Part shown: positions 42,598 through 50,007 of the stretch, piece by piece
How positions within the stretch are numbered: position 1 is the stretch's first letter
How the letters are laid out: every line of letters begins with the position of its first letter
Origin: Nocardia puris
GTDB lineage: Bacteria; Actinomycetota; Actinomycetes; Mycobacteriales; Mycobacteriaceae
Direction: 5' to 3'
NCBI RefSeq assembly: GCF_003315035.1
Contig: NZ_QNRE01000004.1
Location: 310,001-374,000, forward strand
DNA length: 64,000 nt
Notes under the pieces: generated by a model
What the model saw: only the letters and a program-made list of their open reading frames with translations
Told to the model about the DNA's origin: nothing
Databases searched by the model: none
Translations under genes and position numbers: made by a program

Positions 42598-44187
42598 ATG
42601 GGAGCGATGCCGAAGCGTCTCGACGTGCCCGCGCTGTTCGGCGTCGTGCTCGCCGGCATGCTCACGGTCCCCACGGCCGCGCACGCCGCGCCCCACCCGT
42701 GGGCGCCGCCACCGGTGAACATCTGCGGTGAGACCGGCTTCGATCCGCTGGCGCGCGAACCCGATCCGAGCCTGCCGCCGCCACCGCCGATCAGCATCCC
42801 GCCGCGCATCGACATCCCGATCCCGTGGCCGGAGATCACCACGGTGCCGATTCCCGATCCGCCGCAGGACAACACGCGCATCGTCGCCGAGCCGCTGCCC
42901 GACGACCCGTGCCGCAACCCGTGCCCCGACATCCGCGACACGCCGAAACCCGATCCCGAGGCGACCGAGCCCTCCGATCAGGGCACGGGGTCCGGCTCTG
43001 GCTCGGGTTCGGGATCTGGCTCGGGTTCGGGGTCCGGGTCCGGTTCGGGGTCCGGCGGTTTCCAGATCCCCACGATCGAGATCCGCCCCGAGATCGAACC
43101 CATCCCGATCCCGGTCCCCGGCGGCCCCGGCGAGGAACCCCAGCCGGCCCCGCCCGCCGTGGTGAACCCGGCCGAGCCCGGCCCGGCCGCCGCCGCGCCC
43201 CCGCGCCCACAGGTCGGCGCCGTGGATCTGGTGAGTCAGGTGACCGGCCACGGCTCGGACAACCGCACCGATATGCGCTGGCAGGTCGACGGCACCGACC
43301 TCGGCCTGATGTGGGAGACCAAACCGGGCGAGATCGCGATCGTCTTCGGCGACACCTTCGGCGAGGGCTGGCAGCTCGGCGGCGCGGGCGGACCCGACTG
43401 GCGCAGCAACGTGCTCGGCTACAGCACCGACCGCGACCTCGCCGACGGCCTGACCATCGACACCATGGTGCAGGACAGCCGCTGCCACGCCGCGGAGTTC
43501 CTGAGCAGCCGCAAGATCAAGAACTGGGAGACCACCGTCATCCCGACCTCCGGGTTCGCGATCGGCGAGCGCCAGTACCTGAGCTACATGTCGGTGAACC
43601 GCTGGAGCCGCATCCCCGGCCTGTGGGTCACCAACTTCGGCGGTATCGCCTGGTCCGACGACAACGGCAGCACCTGGACCAAGGATCAGCACGCCCGCTG
43701 GGACAACCTGTTCGGCCTCGGCCGCTTCCAGGTGGCGGCCATGGTGCCGCACGGCGAGTACGTCTATATGTTCGGCACGCCCAACGGGCGGGTCGGCGTG
43801 GTCGGCCTGGCCCGGGTGCCGAAGGACCAGGTCCTGAACAAGACCGCCTATCAGTACTGGGTGGACGGCACTTGGGCGCCCGCCGCCGAGAACCACGCGA
43901 CGCCGCTGTTCCTCGGCATCGCCAGCGAGGTGTCGGTGCGCTACGACGCCGTGGGCGAACGGTGGCAGATGGTGTACCTGGACTCGGCCGCGGGCGCGAT
44001 CGTGCTGCGCGAGGCCGCCGAACCGCAGGGTCTGTGGACCGAGGCCGCGCCACTGGCCTACACCTCCGACTACCCGAAGGCGTACGGCGGGTTCATCCAC
44101 CCGTGGTCGCCGGAGGGCGAGCTGTACTTCACGATGTCGGCGTGGGACACCTACAACGTGTATCTCATGCGCGCCGAGGTGAACTGA
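42598..44187 (+). CDS. secreted DUF4185-like protein with Gly-Ser linker
   Basis: A 529-residue exported protein. A signal peptide (LFGVVLAGMLTVPTAAHAAP) is followed by a Pro-rich region of about 110 residues, a pure Gly-Ser linker near residues 132-156, another Pro-rich stretch and a DUF4185 beta-propeller-like domain from about residue 205 (VTGHGSDNRTDMRWQVDGTD, IAIVFGDTFGEGWQ, GGFIHPWSPEGELYF). DUF4185 proteins resemble glycosidase-like propellers and may bind or cleave sugars at the cell surface. The ATG 42598 has CAGGGAG upstream. The stop lies inside the end of the convergent pxpC gene (23-bp overlap). Confidence 0.85.
   Translation: MGAMPKRLDVPALFGVVLAGMLTVPTAAHAAPHPWAPPPVNICGETGFDPLAREPDPSLPPPPPISIPPRIDIPIPWPEITTVPIPDPPQDNTRIVAEPLPDDPCRNPCPDIRDTPKPDPEATEPSDQGTGSGSGSGSGSGSGSGSGSGSGSGGFQIPTIEIRPEIEPIPIPVPGGPGEEPQPAPPAVVNPAEPGPAAAAPPRPQVGAVDLVSQVTGHGSDNRTDMRWQVDGTDLGLMWETKPGEIAIVFGDTFGEGWQLGGAGGPDWRSNVLGYSTDRDLADGLTIDTMVQDSRCHAAEFLSSRKIKNWETTVIPTSGFAIGERQYLSYMSVNRWSRIPGLWVTNFGGIAWSDDNGSTWTKDQHARWDNLFGLGRFQVAAMVPHGEYVYMFGTPNGRVGVVGLARVPKDQVLNKTAYQYWVDGTWAPAAENHATPLFLGIASEVSVRYDAVGERWQMVYLDSAAGAIVLREAAEPQGLWTEAAPLAYTSDYPKAYGGFIHPWSPEGELYFTMSAWDTYNVYLMRAEVN
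42990..43065 (+). repeat. GGNTCN-type tandem repeat encoding a Gly-Ser linker
   Basis: About 12 imperfect 6-bp units encode alternating Gly-Ser inside the DUF4185-like gene. Such a repeat can change length by slippage without frameshift. Confidence 0.8.
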
Positions 44188-45040
44188 GTTCGGCGCTGCG
44201 GAAGCGCAGGCGCTGCCCGGGTCTGGCCTGGGCGACGGCGTCCACGTCGGCGTCCAGCACCACGGCGATCACCGGGTAACCGCCGGTGATCGGATGGTCG
44301 GCCAGGAACACCACGGGCTGCCCGCCGGGCGGCACCTGCACCGAGCCGAGCGCCACGCCCTCCGTGCGCAATTCGCCCTCGACGCGGCGGTCCAAGGGTG
44401 GTCCGGACGCGCGGTCCAAGCGCGCGCCGATGCGGTCGGTGTCGGTGGAGATCGTCCATTCGCCCGCGAACAGCGCCCCGGGATCGGTGAACCAGTCCGC
44501 GCGCGGTCCGGGCAGCGCTCTAACCGTCACCAGGTCGGCCGGCGGCGCGAGCGGCGCGTGGTCGACCAGCGGGAGTGCGCGCGGCGGCGGCCCGACCGGC
44601 AGCGCGTCACCCGCGCGCAAGGGTTCGGGGCCGAGCCCGGCGAGTGTGTCGCGGCTGCGCGAACCGAGCACCTCCGGCACGGTGAACCCGCCGCGCACGG
44701 CGACGTAGCTGCGCAGTCCGCTGGCCGCGTAGCCGAGTCGCAGGGTCTGTCCTTCGTCGAGTTCGAGGACGCACGCGTGCCCGACGGGGATGCCGTCCAC
44801 GGTGGCCTGCCCGGGCGCACCCGTCACCGCGACGGTGTGGTGACGGTCGGCACGCAGCACCAGCCCGCCGAGCAGCACCTCGAGCGCCGCCGCGCCCTCC
44901 GGGTTCCCGACGAGGCGGTTGGCCAGCCGCAGCGACGCCCGGTCGGCCGCGCCCGCCACCCCGACGCCGGAGTGGAACCAGCCGGGCCTGCCCAGATCCT
45001 GCACGGTGGCCAGCGGACCGACCCGCTCGACGCGCATCAT
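44165..45040 (-). CDS. pxpC: 5-oxoprolinase subunit C (biotin-dependent carboxyltransferase family)
   Basis: A 291-residue PxpC (KipA/YbgK) protein. Signature segments are VQDLGRPGWFHSGVGVAGAADRASLRLANRLVGN, GYAASGLRSYVAVRGG and the C-terminal GGQPVVFLADHPITGGYPVIA. With PxpA and PxpB it converts 5-oxoproline to glutamate using ATP. The ATG 45040 overlaps the pxpB stop (ATGA); the frame open to 45310 is ignored. Its 3' end overlaps the convergent DUF4185 gene. Confidence 0.92.
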   Translation of the reverse strand: MMRVERVGPLATVQDLGRPGWFHSGVGVAGAADRASLRLANRLVGNPEGAAALEVLLGGLVLRADRHHTVAVTGAPGQATVDGIPVGHACVLELDEGQTLRLGYAASGLRSYVAVRGGFTVPEVLGSRSRDTLAGLGPEPLRAGDALPVGPPPRALPLVDHAPLAPPADLVTVRALPGPRADWFTDPGALFAGEWTISTDTDRIGARLDRASGPPLDRRVEGELRTEGVALGSVQVPPGGQPVVFLADHPITGGYPVIAVVLDADVDAVAQARPGQRLRFRSAELSSPRRA

Positions 45041-45708
45041 CGGGCCACCTCGAAACGGACGGTCGCCCCGGCGCGGATCAACGCCGGCGGATCGCGATCG
45101 GCGTCCCACATGGTGAGGTCGGTGTGCCCGATCAGCCGCCAGCCGCCCGGCGACACCCGTGGATAGACCGCCGAGAAGCCGCCCGCCAGGGCGACCGCGC
45201 CCGCCGGTACAGCCGTCCGCGAGACGGGGTGGCGCGGGACGGCGAGACGCCCGTCGGGCGATTCGAGGTACCCGAAGCCCGGTGCGAATCCGACGAAGGC
45301 GCACCGCCATTCGGTGCCGGTGTGCGCGGCGATCACGTCGTCCGTCGTCATGCCGAGCAGTTCGGCGACGTCGTCGAGATCCGCACCGTCGTATCGCACC
45401 GGGACGGTCACCACGTGTTCGGCGGACCCGTTGCGCGACAGTGTTCCACGGGAAACATCGCCCGAATCCGTCTCCTGTGCAAGCTCTTCCAGCAGGGTGC
45501 CGAGGGCGCGGCGCACCGGTTCGGCGTCGGCGGGGGCGCGCAGGGTGACCAGCACGGTCTCGGCGGCGGGCAGCACGTCCTGCACACCGGAGATCCGCGC
45601 GGCACGCAGCACGGTGGCGACCCGCACCGGATCGCCGAGCGTGATCAGGAACGCCCGGTCACCCGCGGGCCGGACACATTCCACCGCAGCCGATTTCCGA
45701 TCCGCCAT
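45037..45708 (-). CDS. pxpB: 5-oxoprolinase subunit B
   Basis: A 223-residue PxpB (KipI/YbgJ) protein. It shows DRAFLITLGD at the N-terminus and the hallmark AFVGFAPGFGYLE, LAVPRHPVSRTAVPAGAVALAG and YPRVSPGGWRLIGHT. The start is either ATG 45708 with GGGGGCGGT upstream, or GTG 45723 overlapping the pxpA stop (GTGA). The coding sequence includes a near-match to parS at 45442-45457, encoding SRGTLSR. Confidence 0.91.
   Translation of the reverse strand: MADRKSAAVECVRPAGDRAFLITLGDPVRVATVLRAARISGVQDVLPAAETVLVTLRAPADAEPVRRALGTLLEELAQETDSGDVSRGTLSRNGSAEHVVTVPVRYDGADLDDVAELLGMTTDDVIAAHTGTEWRCAFVGFAPGFGYLESPDGRLAVPRHPVSRTAVPAGAVALAGGFSAVYPRVSPGGWRLIGHTDLTMWDADRDPPALIRAGATVRFEVAR
45442..45457. promoter_or_regulatory. 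candidate degenerate parS site
   Basis: TGTTCCACGGGAAACA matches the parS consensus TGTTTCACGTGAAACA at 14 of 16 positions, one mismatch per half. It lies inside pxpB, about 17.5 kb from parB. Binding is a prediction. Confidence 0.45.
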
Positions 45709-45719
45709 ACCGCCCCCGG

Positions 45720-46472
45720 TCACGCGAACGATTCGACCGCGACGCCCGACTCCGCGAGCGCGGCACGAATGCGGCGCGCCATCTCCACGGCGGCGGGTGT
45801 GTCGCCGTGCACGCACAGACTCGACGCGGGTACCACGATGGAGCCACCCGCCACGGTGCGCGCCGACCCCGAGGAGGCGATCGAAATGGCTTGGGCGACA
45901 GCGTCGTCGGCGTGCAGCACAGCGCCCGGCACGCCGCGCGGCGCGAGCGAGCCCTCCGGTGTGTAGGCGCGGTCGGCGAAACCCTCACCCACGAAACGGA
46001 TCTTGGCGTCGACGGCGGCGGCCTCCAGCTGCGTGCCCGCCGGGCCGAGCAGCGCCAGGCCGGCGTCGTACTCCGTCAGCGCCGCCAGCACGGCGTCGGC
46101 GATCTCGCGGTGCCCGGCGGCCGAATGGTAGAGCGCGCCATGCGGTTTCACGTAGCGCACCCGGTCGCCCGCGACCTTGACGAACGCGTCCAGCGCGGCG
46201 ATCTGGTACAGCACCTCGTCGCGCAACTCGTCGGGGGAGACGGCGATCTCCCGCCTGCCGAACCCCACCAGATCGCGGTGGCCCACGTGCGCGCCGATGC
46301 GCACCCCGCGCTCCACCGCGAGCGCGCAGGTGCGGCGCATGATCGACGGATCGCCCGCGTGGAAGCCGCAGGCGATATTGGCGCTGGTGACGATGTCGAG
46401 CATGGCGGCGTCGTCACCCATCGCCCACGGGCCGAAGCCCTCGCCGAGATCGCTGTTCAGATCCAGCGGCAT
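45720..46472 (-). CDS. pxpA: 5-oxoprolinase subunit A (LamB/YcsF family)
   Basis: A 250-residue PxpA. The family N-terminus LDLNSDLGEGFGPW is followed by ANIACGFHAGDPSIM, the conserved GAHVGHRDLVGFGRRE, YVKPHGALYH and CVHGDTPAAVEMA. It is the first gene of the pxpABC operon, with CAGGAGGGA before ATG 46472. The frame open to 47306 is not used, as it runs antisense through the DUF2993-like gene. PxpABC salvages 5-oxoproline formed from glutamine or glutathione-like metabolites. Confidence 0.94.
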   Translation of the reverse strand: MPLDLNSDLGEGFGPWAMGDDAAMLDIVTSANIACGFHAGDPSIMRRTCALAVERGVRIGAHVGHRDLVGFGRREIAVSPDELRDEVLYQIAALDAFVKVAGDRVRYVKPHGALYHSAAGHREIADAVLAALTEYDAGLALLGPAGTQLEAAAVDAKIRFVGEGFADRAYTPEGSLAPRGVPGAVLHADDAVAQAISIASSGSARTVAGGSIVVPASSLCVHGDTPAAVEMARRIRAALAESGVAVESFA

Positions 46473-46650
46473 CGGAAATCCCTCCTGCGTCGATCGGTGT
46501 CTGCCCTCCATTGTCGTCGCCCGGCGCACGGGCGGACACGCGATCGGCGCGGACCGATCAGGTATGTCACGGTTCACAAGATCGTCCGCGGGGGATTCGG
46601 GTCGCGACGGATGGTCGCGCCGAGCGGGGGCTTGTACGCTCGGAGCAATC

Positions 46651-47466
46651 ATGGCCACGTATTTCGATCCGAAGTCATGGTCACCTCTGTGGGCCGTCGA
46701 CCTCGGCAAGCGGCTGTTCGACCAATCCTGGGTGGAACAGTGGCTCGCGACCACCACCTCGTGGGTGGACCCCGTAGTCGACCTCGGCTCCGGCACGGTC
46801 ACCGCGCTGATGCCGGATGTGCTGATGACCGTGCTCAGCGAGGGCATCCTGAGCCGCTTCGGCGGGCGGGAGATCGCCGCGACCCTGCTCGGCCACCAGC
46901 TCACCGCCACCCTGGACGTGCTGAAAGTGCGCAGGCGCGGCGCGCACTTCCAGACCAAGACCGTGCTGTCGGGCCTGCTGTGGGACGGCCATCCGATCGA
47001 GACGGTCACCGTGATCGCGCACGGAATGCGGCTCATCCCGGGCGTACCGACCAAGGTGCGCACTGCCTCGCTCGATATCGAAGGCACGGTCACCACCGCC
47101 GCGCTGCTGGGCTGGCTCAACACCCAGCCATTGGACTGGGAACTGTCCACGCACGAGAGCGGGCTGATCCGGGCCGCGCACCGCAAGCGCGGGCTGACCG
47201 CGCTGGTGGACGCCACCATCGAGAACAACCTGCTCACCGTGCGCGTGCACCGCGCCACTTGGTTCGGGATCCGGCTGCCGAAGCGGATGATCACCGATCC
47301 GGCCATCCTGCTGGAGAACCTGCCGCAGCACGCGCGGATCGCGCACGCCGCGCGCGAGGGGGATCAGGTGCGGTTCCGGGTGGATCTGCCCGAGACCACC
47401 GGATCGTTCGACCTGGCGCAGATCCGCGACGCGATCGTCGCGGGCACCACCCTCATCGTGTTCTGA
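46651..47466 (+). CDS. DUF2993 (LmeA-like) family protein
   Basis: A 271-residue protein resembling the DUF2993/LmeA family, which binds anionic phospholipids in mycobacteria. It has the amphipathic strand-rich pattern of the fold (ILSRFGGREIAATLLGHQLTATLDVLKVRRRG and the repeated TVT strands), but no signal peptide, suggesting a cytoplasmic or peripheral location. The ATG 46651 has CGGAG upstream. It is convergent with pcnA, only 12 bp from its end, and divergent from pxpA. Confidence 0.68.
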   Translation: MATYFDPKSWSPLWAVDLGKRLFDQSWVEQWLATTTSWVDPVVDLGSGTVTALMPDVLMTVLSEGILSRFGGREIAATLLGHQLTATLDVLKVRRRGAHFQTKTVLSGLLWDGHPIETVTVIAHGMRLIPGVPTKVRTASLDIEGTVTTAALLGWLNTQPLDWELSTHESGLIRAAHRKRGLTALVDATIENNLLTVRVHRATWFGIRLPKRMITDPAILLENLPQHARIAHAAREGDQVRFRVDLPETTGSFDLAQIRDAIVAGTTLIVF

Positions 47467-47478
47467 CCTGCGAAAAGC

Positions 47479-48939
47479 TCAGTCCTGCTGGGTCTTCCAC
47501 CACGCCAGCAGCGCCGCCTCCGCCTCGTCGCGGGTGAGCGGGCCGCGATCCAGGCGCAGTTCCTTCAGGAAGCGCCACGCCGTGCCGACCTCGGGGCCCG
47601 GCGCCAGGCCGAGCAGCTCCATGATCGCGTTGCCGTCCAGGTCGGGGCGGACCTTGGCCAGGTCCTCCTCCTGCCGGAGGCGTTCGATACGCGCCTCGAG
47701 GTCGTCGTAGGTGGCGCGCAGCGCGGCGGCCCGGCGCTTGTTGCGGGTGGTGCAGTCGGCGCGGACCAGTTTGTGCAGGCGGGGGAGCAGGTAGTCGGCG
47801 TCGGTGACGTAGCGGCGGACCGCGGAATCGGTCCACTGGCCCTTGCCGTACCCGTGGAACCGCAGGTGCAGGAAGACCAGGCGGGCCACGTCCTCGGTGA
47901 ACTGCTTCGGGTACTTCAGCGCGCGCATGCGCTTGCGCACCATCTTCGCGCCCACCACCTCGTGGTGGTGGAAGCTGACACCGCCGCCCGGCTCGTTGCG
48001 CTTGGTGTCGGGCTTGCCGATGTCGTGCAGCAGTGCCGCCCAGCGCAGCACCAGGTCGGGATCGCCGTCCTCCAGGTCGATGGCCTGTTCGAGGACGGTG
48101 AGCGAATGCCAGTACACGTCCTTGTGCTGATGGTGCTCGTCGATCTCGAGCTTCATCGCCGGGACCTCCGGCAGCACGCGCTGGGCCAGCCCGGTCTCGC
48201 ACATGATGTCGATGCCGTCGATGGGGTGCGCACCGGCGATGAGCTTGTCCAGTTCGGCGCGGACGCGCTCGGCGGTGATGCGGTCGATCTCGCCGGCCAT
48301 CGCGACGATCGCCGCGCGCACGCGCGGCGCGAGTTCGAACCCGAGCTGGGAGACGAACCGGGCCGCGCGCAGCATGCGCAGCGGGTCGTCGTGGAAGGAG
48401 TCCTCGGGCGCGGCGGGGGTGTCGAGCACCCCGGCCAGCAGCGCGTCCATACCGCCGAGCGGGTCGACGAATTCGAGCGATCCGTCGGAGGCGATCGTCA
48501 CGGCCATCGCATTGACGGTGAAATCGCGGCGCACGAGATCCCCCTCGAGCGTGTCGCCGAAGGTCACCTCCGGATTGCGCGAGACGCGGTCGTAGGAATC
48601 GCTGCGGAAGGTGGTGATCTCCAGCTGCTGATCACCTTTTGCCGCGCTGACCGTGCCGAACGCCAGACCCCCCGTATCCCACAGGTGGTCGGCCCAGCCC
48701 CGCATGATCTCCTGCACCACCTCGGGCCGCGCATCGGTGGTGAAGTCCAGATCGGTCCCCAACCGCCCGAGCACCGCGTCGCGCACACTGCCCCCCACCA
48801 GGTAGAGGGCGTGCCCCCGCGCCGCGAACAGTTCGCCGAGCGGGGTCAGGATGCCCGACAACCCGCCGAGCGTCACCGCCGCGGCCGCGAGCAACCGCGT
48901 ACGCCGTTCCTCGGCGGGAATCAGGGCGGAACCGGTCAC
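47479..48939 (-). CDS. pcnA: CCA tRNA nucleotidyltransferase
   Basis: A 486-residue class II nucleotidyltransferase that adds or repairs tRNA 3' CCA ends. The catalytic motif GGSVRDAVLG with DLDF (metal-binding DxD) lies near residues 46-62, RRDFTVNAMA and the DDPLRMLRAARF motif follow, and an HD domain (LLHDIGKP near 306) completes the layout, as in Rv3907c. The start is GTG 48939 with GAGGAT upstream. GTG 48969, in frame, has TAAGCT 8 nt upstream and is an alternative leaderless start. Confidence 0.95.
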   Translation of the reverse strand: MTGSALIPAEERRTRLLAAAAVTLGGLSGILTPLGELFAARGHALYLVGGSVRDAVLGRLGTDLDFTTDARPEVVQEIMRGWADHLWDTGGLAFGTVSAAKGDQQLEITTFRSDSYDRVSRNPEVTFGDTLEGDLVRRDFTVNAMAVTIASDGSLEFVDPLGGMDALLAGVLDTPAAPEDSFHDDPLRMLRAARFVSQLGFELAPRVRAAIVAMAGEIDRITAERVRAELDKLIAGAHPIDGIDIMCETGLAQRVLPEVPAMKLEIDEHHQHKDVYWHSLTVLEQAIDLEDGDPDLVLRWAALLHDIGKPDTKRNEPGGGVSFHHHEVVGAKMVRKRMRALKYPKQFTEDVARLVFLHLRFHGYGKGQWTDSAVRRYVTDADYLLPRLHKLVRADCTTRNKRRAAALRATYDDLEARIERLRQEEDLAKVRPDLDGNAIMELLGLAPGPEVGTAWRFLKELRLDRGPLTRDEAEAALLAWWKTQQD

Positions 48940-49165
48940 GTGCGCATCCTCGGACTTGGGCGAAACCACGAAAGAGCAGCTTACCGAGCCCCCGCCACCC
49001 CTTTTCCCCCGCACGATCCCCACCCCCGCGCCATATATAAGGACGCCCGCATAGTGCCACGTAGGCCTGCATCCATCCCACCGATTCTCTGGCACAGCCT
49101 GCTGAGCCCACCCGAAACCCGCCAACCCGCCACGACACCTACAGCCCTCAACCACAACGCACCAT

Positions 49166-49239
49166 CCGCACTCTCCCAACCACCTCGGGGAGGGAGCCAT
49201 ACGACCGACCGTTCGCGGCCCGGCGCGCCACAAGCACAG
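49166..49239 (+). repeat. dispersed intergenic repeat, copy B
   Basis: It has the same block order as copies A and C, with CCGCACTCTCCCAACCACCT at the left, ACGACCGACCGTTCGCGG in the middle and CAAGCACAG at the right. The middle has ATACGACC instead of CCGACGACC and lacks the hairpin insert. Confidence 0.8.
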
Positions 49240-49291
49240 CGCCGCACACCAGCCCCCGACCTCGCCTCAACGATCACCCGAAACGCACACT

Positions 49292-49457
49292 CCGCACTCT
49301 CCCAGCCACCTCGGGGAGGGAGCCCGACGACCGACCGTTCGCGGCCGTCTCGCGTTCCAGCGCTCGAAGCGCATGCGCGCAGCGCGAGTCTCGAGCGCTG
49401 GAACGCGAGACATCAAGGGCCGCGAACACGCGCGCGCCAGCGCGCAAAAAAACACAG
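49292..49457 (+). repeat. dispersed intergenic repeat, copy C with hairpin insert
   Basis: It begins CCGCACTCTCCCAGCC and ends AAAAAAACACAG like the others. Relative to copy A it carries about 85 extra bases between GTTCGCG and the GC-alternating block. That insert is almost entirely a long inverted repeat. Confidence 0.8.
49337..49427. repeat. long perfect hairpin inside repeat copy C
   Basis: The inner arms 49347-49367 and 49391-49411 are perfectly complementary over 21 bp around a 23-nt loop. The outer arms GTTCGCGGCC (49337-49346) and GGCCGCGAAC (49418-49427) add 10 bp, separated from the inner stem on the right by a 6-nt bulge ATCAAG. Confidence 0.9.
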
Positions 49458-49458
49458 C

Positions 49459-49464
49459 TAGGAT
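49459..49464 (+). promoter_or_regulatory. -10 element of a leaderless mutT4 transcript
   Basis: TAGGAT ends 6 nt before GTG 49471 with no Shine-Dalgarno in between. It directly follows the right end of repeat copy C. Confidence 0.5.
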
Positions 49465-49470
49465 TGCCAG

Positions 49471-50007
49471 GTGTCTCCGGCGGATCGTGCGAACAGTCGA
49501 CGCCGCCAGCCGCGGCGCCGCGGTTCGGCGGGGAATGCGGCTAAGCCTCGTATGCGTACGGTGCGGGAGACTTCGGCCGGGGGATTGGTCGTGGACGGTC
49601 TGGACGGGCCGAGCGACAAGCGGAGCGCGGCGTTGATCGGGCGGACCGATCGGCGCGGCCGGTTGCTGTGGTCGTTGCCGAAGGGGCATATCGAGGAAGG
49701 CGAGACGGCGGAGCAGACCGCCATTCGCGAGGTGGCGGAGGAGACCGGTATCCAGGGGGTGGTGGTGGCCGAGCTGGGCAGTATCGATTACTGGTTCGTC
49801 ACCGAGGGTCGCCGGGTACACAAGACCGTGCATCATTTTCTGTTGCGTTCGGTGGGCGGCGAGTTGTCCGACGCCGACGTGGAGGTCACGCAGGTGGCGT
49901 GGGTTCCCTTGAGCGAGTTGGATTCCCGGCTGGCGTACGCGGACGAGCGGCGGCTGGCCGAGGTGGCGAATCGGCTGATCGATCGGATGGAGATCGGCGA
50001 GCGATGA
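49471..50007 (+). CDS. mutT4: NUDIX hydrolase MutT4-like
   Basis: A 178-residue NUDIX protein equivalent in position to Rv3908 of M. tuberculosis. An Arg-rich N-terminal tail of about 27 residues precedes [17 protein letters not shown]. The complete NUDIX box [20 protein letters not shown] lies at about 72-91, and [23 protein letters not shown] is conserved. It lacks the long C-terminal tail of the mycobacterial protein. The GTG 49471 appears leaderless. The stop overlaps the next start by 4 nt (ATGA). Confidence 0.92.
   Translation: MSPADRANSRRRQPRRRGSAGNAAKPRMRTVRETSAGGLVVDGLDGPSDKRSAALIGRTDRRGRLLWSLPKGHIEEGETAEQTAIREVAEETGIQGVVVAELGSIDYWFVTEGRRVHKTVHHFLLRSVGGELSDADVEVTQVAWVPLSELDSRLAYADERRLAEVANRLIDRMEIGER

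Larger units (their letters stand above)
48940..49470. other. 531-bp divergent gap between pcnA and mutT4
   Basis: No gene is evident. It contains the pcnA promoter area (TATA-like patch near 49033-49041), copies B and C of the dispersed repeat and the long hairpin at 49337-49427. Frames passing through it translate the repeats. Confidence 0.7.

Noticed and set aside
42990..43065. Possible CRISPR-like or intergenic satellite
   Set aside because: It is inside a coding frame, codes for Gly-Ser, has 6-bp units and no spacers.
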